37,596 nucleotides of DNA from Variovorax sp. YR752 (lineage in GTDB: Bacteria > Pseudomonadota > Gammaproteobacteria > Burkholderiales > Burkholderiaceae_C): positions 1 through 37,596 of the forward strand of contig CAMATD010000018.1 of assembly GCA_945860785.1 (NCBI GenBank), read 5' to 3'. Each line of letters begins with the position of its first letter. Positions within the stretch are counted from its first letter, which is position 1. The position numbers and the translations under genes were made by a program. The notes beneath the pieces were generated by a model. That model saw nothing but the letters and a program-made list of their open reading frames with translations, did not search any database and was not told the origin of the DNA. Positions 28,589 through 36,126 of the stretch are shown here, one piece after another.

Positions 28589-28844
28589 GCTCCCGCGAGC
28601 GTACCAAACAGGCGGCGTCGACAGGGGCGAGTGCTCGCGGACGGCTTCGCGCGGGCCGACCATACCAAACAAGCGACCGTGGGACCGGCAATTTACACTA
28701 GGCCGCCAGAGGCGAGCACCGGACGCTTACGGACGGAATCCTTGCTCGAACCCGCAGTCGTCGCGCCGCACTGCCCGGAGGCAGGTCGCGGGCGCGGCCA
28801 TAGCTGAGTTGCTTTGAGGCGCGCAAGACGGGATTTCCGGATGC

Positions 28845-29330
28845 TTACAGCACAGGTTCAACGAAACCCGCGAACATGCGAGCAACGATCGTCCTGCAAA
28901 GCAAACCCGACGGGATGCACGAGGCGAACTTGATCCCCTCGGCAAACGTCGCCAACTCTTCATCAGTCAGTTGGACGGTCGTTTCACTATCTTTCTTAGG
29001 CATCAGCGCTGCTGCCGGCGCCTGAACACTCAGCGCATCAAACTTGACGCGTGCCCCTCCGCTGGTAGCCGCCCGCGCATAGGTCCGGTTTTCCTTAGTG
29101 CCAGCAAACGTCCAGGTGCGCGTCTGAGTGCCTTCGAGCCTGGATATGAAGTGCGCATCGGGGGACAACGCCAGTTCTTCCGTCAAGGCCGCAAGCTCGA
29201 TCTTGCCCCGCTGGGACAGATGAACAGCGGGCAGTGCTCCCTCCACCAGTGCGGCACGGATGCCCGAGACAGGCCAGTCATGAGCAAACGACCCTGCAAA
29301 AGCGTGAAAGCGTCGCTCTAGATTCGAGTC
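28845..29330 (-). pseudogene. C-terminal fragment, possibly of a DEAD/DEAH helicase
   Basis: The open frame continues upstream past the listed start (29246) to about 29330, where it runs into the end of the next gene. Residues include RFHAFAG, LPAVHLSQRGK, RTWTFAGTKENRTYAR and IKFASCIPSGLLCRTIVARMF. The WTFAG segment resembles the C-terminal region of Lhr-like or related helicases. No ATPase motifs are present, so it is at best the tail of a larger gene truncated by the neighbouring insertion. Expression is unlikely; identity is tentative. Confidence 0.35.
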
Positions 29331-29980
29331 GGTCGCTTGATCGTGTAGCCCAGCTTGCTAAGGCTTGCGTCGAAGCGCTCGCTCTCAGCCTGCAGCGTCA
29401 GCAGATTGTGAGAAAGGTATTCCTGTCGAAGCTTCACCTGGTCCAAACGAAGCATGGTCTTAGCCTCGGTGGCCAGCCTGTCCAAGTTGAACTGGGCCGC
29501 AGCGATCAAGTCCCTGACCGCGATAAGCGTTATGACGCCTTCGTAGTTCGGCATTGCAAGCAGCGGGCACTCCCTTACCTGAGCAGCCAAGACACCATAG
29601 AACGAGTCATCGCCTGTGAAGTTGGTCTTGGGCCATTCTTGAGCATTAGGACCGCTGAGGGCTTGAAGCGCAGCGGAGAACTCACTGATGGCCGTGTCGA
29701 TGATCGCGCTGATTCCAGCGAGCGCCTTGGCCTCGTCGTGTACTTTGAGCTCCATCTGCAATCGGCGGTTCTGCCGCGCCTGATCTTGGCTGACCCAGAT
29801 GACGGCGCCAACCGCAAGCAAACCGCCTACCACTTGCGCCCACGCCGAGGCCTTGCCGTCGAGGAAGGTGTAGATGCCGGGCCAGCCATCGCAAACATGC
29901 ACTGTGACGGCGGCCACCATCAGCAGCGCGCCAGTCATCGCGGCGATCTCAGCCCAATGTATTTTCTTTGTATTCGCCAT
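29318..29980 (-). CDS. Two-helix membrane protein of unknown function
   Basis: A 220-residue protein starting MANTKKIHWAEIAAM at 29980, chosen for AGGAG nine bases upstream. Two membrane helices (about residues 10-28 and 42-60) are followed by a long, charged, helix-rich cytoplasmic region from QDQARQNRRLQM to the end. The layout resembles small anchored coiled-coil proteins; no enzymatic motif is seen. Its end overlaps the tail fragment at 28845-29330, which marks a junction. The product family is not recognised. Confidence 0.55.
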   Translation of the reverse strand: MANTKKIHWAEIAAMTGALLMVAAVTVHVCDGWPGIYTFLDGKASAWAQVVGGLLAVGAVIWVSQDQARQNRRLQMELKVHDEAKALAGISAIIDTAISEFSAALQALSGPNAQEWPKTNFTGDDSFYGVLAAQVRECPLLAMPNYEGVITLIAVRDLIAAAQFNLDRLATEAKTMLRLDQVKLRQEYLSHNLLTLQAESERFDASLSKLGYTIKRPTRI

Positions 29981-30086
29981 GGTCTCGCTCCTCTTCGCGC
30001 GGAGCATAGCAGCGCCCACCACATTCACTTCGTCCCGCTGACGGCATCAGGCGCGGCGCGCATCGCCTTTCTGGAGAGGGGGTGCT

Positions 30087-30290
30087 GTGAACATTGCTGA
30101 TGGCTTCGACCTGGTGGTTCGTACCGCCACAGCAGTGGCGCGCCCCGACCCCGAGTTGCGGGTCGACGAATGGTCCGAGGAGTCCATGGTGTTGCCGAAA
30201 AGCGCGCCGCACTCTGACCCCTTCCGCTATGAGCGCACTCCCTACGCGCGACGCACTGCCCAGGTGCTATCGTCGGGTCACCCTCAATCA
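30087..30290 (+). pseudogene. Phage terminase large subunit (GpA-like) N-terminal fragment
   Basis: From a GTG/ATG region at 30087 the frame gives ARPDPELRVDEWSEESMVLP and FRYERTPYARRTAQVLSSGHP, which matches the start of GpA-type terminases (the 'EWAD..R.L', 'RTPY' pattern). The similarity stops near 30290, after roughly 65 residues, well short of the ATPase motifs. It is a phage relic, not a working terminase. Confidence 0.65.
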
Positions 30291-30315
30291 ACACCCGCGA
30301 CCCGAAGTCGTTCGG

Positions 30316-30555
30316 ATGGACTACGAGATCCCGCCAGACGGTGCCCTGCATGTGAGGGTTCGTGCCGCCAATGCGGGCTACATGCTCCGCCGCTGGACCG
30401 TGGATTGCTCACCGGATCACAGCCTTAAAGATATTGAGTACGCCCTCTGGCTACCTGACCCCCTGGCACTCTATGGAGCGAGCAATGCCTACCTCGCTCC
30501 AGGCTACAAGGATCCGAGGCCCGAGGGACCAGCTAGGACAATCAAGGCGCTATAA
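30316..30555 (+). CDS. Hypothetical protein, uncertain
   Basis: A possible 79-residue frame from ATG 30316 (MDYEIPPDGALHVRVRAANA) with no clear ribosome-binding site. It overlaps nothing else and its composition is protein-like, but I recognise no family. It lies directly after the terminase fragment and could be another phage remnant. Confidence 0.25.
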   Translation: MDYEIPPDGALHVRVRAANAGYMLRRWTVDCSPDHSLKDIEYALWLPDPLALYGASNAYLAPGYKDPRPEGPARTIKAL

Positions 30556-30696
30556 CTCACGCGAGTCCGGGATGGGGCCGCGCGAAATTCTGGTCAGTTA
30601 TATGTGGCATCTCAGCGGCGAAATCGCGCCAGCCCTAGCGTTCATAAGAGGGCCAGTTTGGAGGCATATGCATTCGTGAGGAAGCTGCCGCATTTT

Positions 30697-31542
30697 TCAT
30701 TGTTGACCCTTTATGTGAAGAGGTTGCACATCGATGACCAAAGCCGGATTGAACGCCTTGTTCTCGATCCTGCCGCTCCAGTTCACGTAGCCACGCGGGT
30801 TGCACACCACCCGGCAAGAGCGGACTCGATAGTCGAACTGCTGATGCGTGTGGCCATGCACCCAGAGCACGGGCACATCAAAGAATGCATCTGGAAGCTC
30901 GTTGACGAAGGCGCCTGAGGCCCAGTCATCGGCGTAGCGCTCAGCCAGCGAGCCGCGATGGGGTGCATGGTGCGTCACGACCACCGTTGGTCCGGCGAAC
31001 GGTTCCGAAAGCTTCTCGCGCAACCAGGCACGCTGTGCCTGATGAATCCGCAGCGTATCCACTGCCTGAAGTTTCCGCCCCTGCTTGTCGCGCCAGGTAT
31101 CGGGTTCTGCTGACTCGTCGACCGTCCGGGTCAGCGCGTAATCGTTCAGCAAATTGGTCGCCATCTTCATGGCACGCCCGACGTCGCTGATCGGTCCTTC
31201 GGGTGTCTCGATGGCGAGCTCGAAATCGGTCCACAGCGTCGCGCCGAGGAACCGCACGCCGTCGATCACCAGTTCGTCACCATCAAGCAAATGGACATTG
31301 CTGCCTTCGGCTTCGCGGCGCGCTTCGGCCAGTGTCGTGTCCAGTCGTCCGTCGTAGTACTCGTGGTTTCCAAGCAGATAGATCACCGGCTTGCCACGAA
31401 AGCGGTCCGCCGCCCACTGGACGGCGCGCTTGGCTGGCGAATGAATGTCGCCGGCGAGGATGACGACATCGAATTCGAGATCAGGCACCGGCTCGAAGGG
31501 CGCGAACTCGAGGTGAAGGTCGGAGAGGACCAGTACTTTCAT
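30697..31542 (-). CDS. Calcineurin-like metallophosphoesterase 1
   Basis: An intact 281-residue protein with all five family motifs: LSDLHLEF (DxH, 7-13), AGDIH (30-34), LGNHEYYD (57-64), VVTHHAPH (about 197-204) and VHGHTHQQ (about 227-234). It is a cytoplasmic, metal-dependent phosphohydrolase; substrate unknown. Its ATG overlaps the stop of the upstream HAD gene (31539-31542), so the two products are probably made together. Its N-terminus closely resembles the truncated phosphoesterase at 34082-34300, a paralogue at the other end of the cassette. Confidence 0.9.
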   Translation of the reverse strand: MKVLVLSDLHLEFAPFEPVPDLEFDVVILAGDIHSPAKRAVQWAADRFRGKPVIYLLGNHEYYDGRLDTTLAEARREAEGSNVHLLDGDELVIDGVRFLGATLWTDFELAIETPEGPISDVGRAMKMATNLLNDYALTRTVDESAEPDTWRDKQGRKLQAVDTLRIHQAQRAWLREKLSEPFAGPTVVVTHHAPHRGSLAERYADDWASGAFVNELPDAFFDVPVLWVHGHTHQQFDYRVRSCRVVCNPRGYVNWSGRIENKAFNPALVIDVQPLHIKGQQ

Positions 31543-31991
31543 TGGGATGCCCCTTCAAAGCGAGCGCGAAGCTCGGCACTGGCCTTGTCGTCAAAGCCCA
31601 CGAACGAGTTGCACACCACCAGATGGTCCTTGCAGCGATCGAACTGCCAATAGGCATCGTCGAGTGCGACCCAGGGCTCGTCGACCGCATCGTGAAGCTG
31701 GAGCCAAGCGAGGATTTCTCCTTCGCGCTTCCTGTACAGCGGCTGAAGGCCAAAGCCCGAAGGAGGGATAGCTCCAACGATGCGGGTCCGGATGTCGCTG
31801 GAGAACGGCTTCAGCAGCGTCTTGTTGAGCAGGTGCTCACGCCAGGACGAACTGATCACGATCTTCACGAACGGGAACTCGCGCAACAACGCCTCCAGGC
31901 GCGGCAGGAAGCAGAAGTCGGCACCGCCGTTGAGGATGTGGTCCTCCCCTTCGGGATGCAGCACGCCATCGAAATCGAGGAACAGGATCAC
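31539..31991 (-). CDS. HAD phosphatase, Swiss-Army-Knife RNA-repair type (1)
   Basis: A 150-residue single-domain HAD protein starting with GTG at 31991. Motif I is FLDFDGVLHP (both Asp present), motif II VVISSSWR-like (IVISSSWREH), and the acidic motif is WVALDDAYW. The size and LHP ... SSSWR ... ALDD pattern match the HAD domain found in 'Swiss Army Knife' RNA-repair proteins and stand-alone relatives (Burroughs and Aravind). The start codon overlaps the stop of a phosphoesterase remnant (31988-32080) as GTGA, which shows an older gene order. Predicted role: removal of 3'-phosphate or related groups from RNA ends (inference). Confidence 0.8.
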   Translation of the reverse strand: MILFLDFDGVLHPEGEDHILNGGADFCFLPRLEALLREFPFVKIVISSSWREHLLNKTLLKPFSSDIRTRIVGAIPPSGFGLQPLYRKREGEILAWLQLHDAVDEPWVALDDAYWQFDRCKDHLVVCNSFVGFDDKASAELRARFEGASQ

Positions 31992-32080
31992 TCCGGACCT
32001 CCCACTCCACTCCTATCCAGCGGCCACGTCGGGTGCGAGCCCATGTCGACCCCGAAAGCGCGGAGCGGTATCTCGGCGGT
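31988..32080 (-). pseudogene. C-terminal remnant of a metallophosphoesterase, duplicate of the 32101 gene's region
   Basis: On the minus strand the frame reads TAEIPLRAFGVDMGSHPTWP, then LDRSGVGGPE and TGA. It matches TAAAPFRAFGVDMGSHLAWP ... ETGLGGPP in the gene at 32101-33009, with the DNA copies at about 31999-32080 and 32260-32341. It ends in a GTGA overlap with the HAD gene, so a full-length copy once ran straight into that HAD gene. Only about 30 residues survive. Confidence 0.75.
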
Positions 32081-32100
32081 CCTCATACGACACCGCCGTG

Positions 32101-33009
32101 TCAAATTGCGTTAAGCATCGATCGCACCTTCTCAGAACCACCCCCGGTAGCGAACGCCGCTGGCGTTTGGCCATCGAGCCATTCGTGCGGCTTGTCCAAC
32201 CAAACTCGGGCCTCTGCGCCAAACACCTGAGCAGCGAGATCCAGCAAGTCTTGTGGAGGACCTCCCAACCCCGTCTCATCCCGCGGCCACGCCAGGTGCG
32301 ATCCCATATCGACCCCGAAGGCACGGAACGGCGCCGCGGCGGTCAGCGTGCCTTCGGCGATGTTCTGATGATGGTGGCCATGAACCACCAGTTGGACACC
32401 GAGCGCCTCGGTGAGTTCGTCGATTGCTTGGCAGCCATGCGGGTGCGCTGCTGGCGCTTCGTGCGTCACCAGGATGTCGGCGGGCGGGCTCCGCAGCAGT
32501 TGCTGATATTCGTCCGGGCAGATGGTGGAGCGGTGCCGGCGGGCAATGCCGTCTCGCCACCGCTCTTCGCGGCGCATAGACCGGTGCAGCGCATCGGCCG
32601 AAGCGGATGCGGCTTCTTTGATCGGCTGCCGCGGATCCCAGATCTTGCTGCGGAAGATGCCGCCCAGGCCCGCGACCTTGTACCCGGAGATCTCGACGAC
32701 GCGTCCGTGCAGGTTGCGATCTGCGAGCTCAGATCCAAACAGGCGATCGAAATCGCCATCCGAATCAGTATCGTGATTGCCAGGGATCCAGCGGACCTCG
32801 GTGAGATCCAGGATCGGGCTCAGCTCGACGTGCAAAGGCTGGCGCGCCTGGATGTCGCCCAGCAGCACAATCGCCTCGGGCCGGAAGCGCTCGACCGCGG
32901 CGATCACGGGCTTGAGGTCGCCATGAGGGTCGCCGAAGAACATCAGCTTGGGAGCCGACTGTCTGAGCGCGGATCGCGCGTGGAGGTCCAATGGGATGAG
33001 AGGATTCAT
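32101..33009 (-). CDS. Calcineurin-like metallophosphoesterase 2
   Basis: A 302-residue protein from ATG 33009. Motifs: FFGDPHGDL (26-32, DxH), LLGDIQ (49-54), IPGNHDTDSD (75-84), LVTHEAPAAHPHG and VVHGHHHQN. It differs from phosphoesterase 1 and so represents a second family in the cassette. Upstream, 101 bases separate it from the second HAD gene. Downstream of its stop is the duplicated remnant of its own C-terminal region. The C-terminal 50 residues after GPPQDLLDLAAQVFG are an extension not present in the remnant. Substrate unknown. Confidence 0.88.
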   Translation of the reverse strand: MNPLIPLDLHARSALRQSAPKLMFFGDPHGDLKPVIAAVERFRPEAIVLLGDIQARQPLHVELSPILDLTEVRWIPGNHDTDSDGDFDRLFGSELADRNLHGRVVEISGYKVAGLGGIFRSKIWDPRQPIKEAASASADALHRSMRREERWRDGIARRHRSTICPDEYQQLLRSPPADILVTHEAPAAHPHGCQAIDELTEALGVQLVVHGHHHQNIAEGTLTAAAPFRAFGVDMGSHLAWPRDETGLGGPPQDLLDLAAQVFGAEARVWLDKPHEWLDGQTPAAFATGGGSEKVRSMLNAI

Positions 33010-33110
33010 TTCACATGTACGCCGACGTGGCGAAGAAAAGTGACGATGAAGCTTGAGCTGCGCGCCTTTCTTGAACCAAGAACAGTTCGCCAGCGAATCC
33101 GAAGTGCGGC

Positions 33111-33641
33111 TCAACGGCGAGCCTCGAACCACAGGAAGTGCGAGCGCAACTCCTGAAAACTATCTTCATCGAACGCACGCGTGGGGTCGGTGAGGACGAG
33201 TCGTTCGAAGTCCGCTTTAAAGCTCTGGGGCCAATCATCCAGTGCAACCCACTCTGCGTCACTGCGGCCGTTTCCATCGAGCCAGGCCTGAATTTCCAAC
33301 TGGCACCGGTTTTGGACCGTCATATTGGGGTCAATCTGTGGCGTCGCTCCGATAATCCGATGCCGAATGTCAGCGCTGAAATACCGTTGCAGTTGCTCGA
33401 TGCTTTCGGCTCGCCGCCAATCCGACGAGATGACGACATCCACAGACTTGAACTCTCGAAGGAGATCTTCCAGAAGCGGTAGATGGCTGAAGAATTTGCT
33501 GCTGAACGAATAGTCCGCCCCGACAGGATGAAGAACGCCATCTACATCTAGGAATAGCAGATCGCTGGAGTCACCAGTGCGGCCAGAGACGTCATGGATC
33601 ATGATCGCTTCCACCATAGGTAGACGACCGGGTTCGATCAT
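33111..33641 (-). CDS. HAD phosphatase, Swiss-Army-Knife RNA-repair type (2)
   Basis: A 176-residue protein whose ATG at 33641 overlaps the stop of the antitoxin-like gene (ATGA). Motif I is LLFLDVDGVLHPVG, motif II VVISSDWRRAES, and the C-terminal acidic motif EWVALDDWPQ. It is the same family as the HAD at 31539 but diverged, with a 25-residue N-terminal extension; a later Met (MIHDVSG) could also start translation. Coupling to an MbcA/ParS-like protein upstream is unusual for a HAD phosphatase. Confidence 0.8.
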   Translation of the reverse strand: MIEPGRLPMVEAIMIHDVSGRTGDSSDLLFLDVDGVLHPVGADYSFSSKFFSHLPLLEDLLREFKSVDVVISSDWRRAESIEQLQRYFSADIRHRIIGATPQIDPNMTVQNRCQLEIQAWLDGNGRSDAEWVALDDWPQSFKADFERLVLTDPTRAFDEDSFQELRSHFLWFEARR

Positions 33642-34063
33642 CCGACGAACCCGGCCTGGTAGGACTCCAGGAGATCGATCACGGCGTCAGCTCGTCCCTC
33701 GGCCACCAGTGTTTCAGCGGTCTTGTAGGCAAGCGGTGCCCGGGGCTCGTTCCTATACCAAAGGATGCTGGCCTCAAGGTCGCCTCCCGAGGTCTCCCTT
33801 GCGGCGGCCAGTACTCGCAGGCTCGTGCGGATATGCGATTGGATGCTCTCTGCCGCGGGCGCGCGAATGACCGTGCTTCGGTGGACATGCGCATTGCTGG
33901 CGAAGGAAGCGATATCCAGGCCCATTATCTCGATGAACTTCGCCGGCAACAGGATCTGGCGCCCGTCCACCACATCGCAAAGCTGTTGGGCTAGACGTCG
34001 GTGGTCTGCGGTCCTCTGGCTCGCCGGATCGTGCAGTAGTCGTTGAGTTGGAGCTTGGTCCAT
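33638..34063 (-). CDS. MbcA/ParS/Xre-antitoxin-like (DUF2384) protein
   Basis: A 141-residue protein. The C-terminal 50 residues have the DUF2384 toxin-binding pattern: LWYRNEPRAPLAYKTAETLV, AEGRADAVIDLLESYQAG. The middle (AQQLCDVVDGRQILLPAKFIEIMGLD, HVHRSTV) fits the degenerate helix-turn-helix of the family. These proteins normally neutralise RES-domain toxins encoded directly downstream. No RES toxin is present; instead the stop overlaps the start of a HAD phosphatase gene. It may be a captured antitoxin controlling the HAD/phosphoesterase operon, or the HAD may occupy the toxin position (inference). Confidence 0.7.
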   Translation of the reverse strand: MDQAPTQRLLHDPASQRTADHRRLAQQLCDVVDGRQILLPAKFIEIMGLDIASFASNAHVHRSTVIRAPAAESIQSHIRTSLRVLAAARETSGGDLEASILWYRNEPRAPLAYKTAETLVAEGRADAVIDLLESYQAGFVG

Positions 34064-34081
34064 GGCTTTCCTTCGACGGGC

Positions 34082-34300
34082 CTATGAAGCGATATTGCGG
34101 TGCCGCCGATTCGGCCGGATGCCCGGTACGAAGACGATGGGGACCGCCTCACCGAAGTTCTCCGCCCGCCGGGCCCAGCGCATGGCCTTGGAGGCAGGCA
34201 CGGAGATATCTCCGCCAAGGATCACGACGTCATAGTCGATCTTCGGGACGTTGAAGATACCGAACTCGAGATGCAGGTCGGAAAGAACAAGCAGTTTCAT
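34082..34300 (-). pseudogene. Truncated metallophosphoesterase 3 (N-terminal fragment)
   Basis: About 58 residues are phosphoesterase-like: LLVLSDLHLEFGIFNV, YDVVILGGDISVPASKAM, EAVPIVFVPG. The next expected motif is GNHE; the similarity ends right after the G (near 34130), and a short unrelated tail (IRPNRRHRNIAS) follows to the stop. Only two of five metal-binding motifs remain, so it cannot be active. It resembles the start of the gene at 30697-31542. Confidence 0.8.
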
Positions 34301-34355
34301 CGCGGCAGTCTTTCAAAGTAGGGTCGACGTGCGCAAACCGGGTATCGATACGACA

Positions 34356-35153
34356 TCACTGAACCCCTGCATGTTGGCTCTTGTGCTCAAGAACAAACAA
34401 CTCGAAAGGCTTGCGAAGTTCGTCCGCTGTAGGGAACCCCGGTCCGGCAATCAGTCCAAATCGCTCCATCATTTGCAGCCCCTGATCAACTGAGAGTGCC
34501 TTGCAGAATGGATTGCTCATCCTTCCATGTGCCACAGCCGACAAGAATGCGCATCCGTTGCGCAAACGTGCCGCATCCAGCATGGAGAGCCTGTGGAGAG
34601 GAAGAGATCCCACAAAGACTGGCGGTGTCTTCCACAGCAGATCGCCGCAGCAACTGCACTGACTCAGAAAAGCGATACCTCGACCCTGCGGTCCGCCTTT
34701 TTCCATGGGCGTCTGCAGCATGACCGCGGCGCGACAATGCGGGCATCTGTCTTCCATCAGGCACTCGTGCGTGTAGCACATGCGCCAAGGGTTGAAACGC
34801 CAGTGCACGGGGAAATTCGGGGTTGTTTGATCTCGAAGACAAAGCGGACAGAAGCGATAGCGCGGCATCTTCTCCACTCGAAGCAATACTTCGTTCTGTA
34901 ATCGGAGCGAGACTCCCACGCAAAAGATGCGCTGCACAAGATCAAAACTCGACGGCGGCAAGCCGCAGCGCGCAGCGATCTTCCGAACATCCTTGCGTGT
35001 GAAGTTCACATCTACATCGTTGCGATCCCCAACACCCAACCATCTGCACAGCTCCTTGAACGTTAGGCCCTGGCTTGCCGCCCCTCTGCACAACCACGAT
35101 GTGGGAGCTTCAAGAAAATCTGGCCGGCACATTCCAAACAACTCTTGATTCAT
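34356..35153 (-). CDS. tniQ: TniQ-family protein (second copy)
   Basis: A 265-residue protein from ATG 35153 (MNQELFGMCRPDFLEAPTSW), chosen because TniQ homology starts there although the frame is open to 35315. The N-terminal 'SWLCRGAASQGLTFKEL' segment is TniQ-like; zinc-finger cysteines follow in FCPLCLRDQ, CYTHECLMEDRCPHCRAAV and CSCCGDLLW. TniQ proteins link target recognition to the TniB/TnsC ATPase. The gene begins eight bases after the frameshifted first tniQ, in the same direction. Two TniQ-type genes suggest two targeting modes or subfunctionalised copies. Confidence 0.8.
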   Translation of the reverse strand: MNQELFGMCRPDFLEAPTSWLCRGAASQGLTFKELCRWLGVGDRNDVDVNFTRKDVRKIAARCGLPPSSFDLVQRIFCVGVSLRLQNEVLLRVEKMPRYRFCPLCLRDQTTPNFPVHWRFNPWRMCYTHECLMEDRCPHCRAAVMLQTPMEKGGPQGRGIAFLSQCSCCGDLLWKTPPVFVGSLPLHRLSMLDAARLRNGCAFLSAVAHGRMSNPFCKALSVDQGLQMMERFGLIAGPGFPTADELRKPFELFVLEHKSQHAGVQ

Positions 35154-35161
35154 GAGGGCAT

Positions 35162-36126
35162 CTAGAACAGAGACTGTTGACTCAGCACCCCTCGGGATGC
35201 TCCGAATCTGGCGGACAGTCTTCTTGCAAAGATTCGGTGAAGCAGAAGCTCTGCGACCTGCGCATCGATCACGGACACTCGCTTCAGTACCAGGCTTTCC
35301 AGCCCTCCCTCCCACACCGTTCGTCTCAGAGAAGTCATTCGCGCGCTATCAGATGACTCCATCTGTATCAAGCGCTCGAGTCCGCGAGCGACAATCAACG
35401 CCCATGTCCTTGAAGAAAGTCGATGCAAGCTTGGAAACTGCACCGCACAGTCCTCTCTGCCAACAATGCCCATTGCCACGGTGATGCGCATGATCCACAT
35501 CCAATGTGGCCAGGGCCCACCACGCAGGCAGCAAAGCGGCCAGTTCGCAGCGATGCGCCTCCCCAGCGACATGCGCGCTGAACAGCGCTAGAGAAAAGTC
35601 CGGCCATTTTGTAGACCTCCGATGGCTCACCCGGGGTCGATTCGATGTAAGCGCCGCATTTGCACACATCGATTGAAGGTCTGTCCCAAGTCAACGGATG
35701 CTTGCAACGCACGCATTGCTCAACCATCGGTACATGATGAATGGGGCATACCGCATGGCAGCTGTAGTCCCATGCCCCCGGGCAATAACCAAAGCAATGA
35801 AGACAGGTAGGACAGACTTGGGGGCGCCTGAAACGCAAGCACGGAGCAATCAACGTTGTCTGGCCGAAATAGAGGATCGCTGGAGTTCTGCCCACGCGAC
35901 CATAGATCGGCAATCGAGCACGCAGCTCCGAAGGATCGGCAGCCAAGACTGCCGCCAATTTCAAGCTGTCCTCGGCATTGAACGGGCGCGGCTGCAGTAC
36001 GGCGAGTCGAGATCGCAACCACGACATCGATACGAGGTTGGCCGTCGCCACACGAAGAACCCAGCTCATCCCGGATTCACCAGCGGCTGGAAACTTTCCG
36101 ATCGGCAAGCTAGGCAGCGCTTGCAT
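35162..36126 (-). pseudogene. tniQ: TniQ-family protein (first copy), frameshifted
   Basis: It starts MQALPSLPIGKFPAAGESGM at 36126, overlapping the tniB stop by 17 bases. The N-terminus has the GES.SW..R pattern (GESGMSWVLRVATANLVS), then zinc-finger cysteines (CPTCLHCFGYCPGAWDYSC, CPIHHVPMVEQCVRCKHPL, CKCGAYI). The C-terminal half needs two more frames: after EVYKMA near 35600, and after LATLDV near 35495, continuing MRITVAMGIVGRED ... to QSLF. Joined it is about 320 residues. If the shifts are real, transposition may depend on the second tniQ. Confidence 0.8.
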
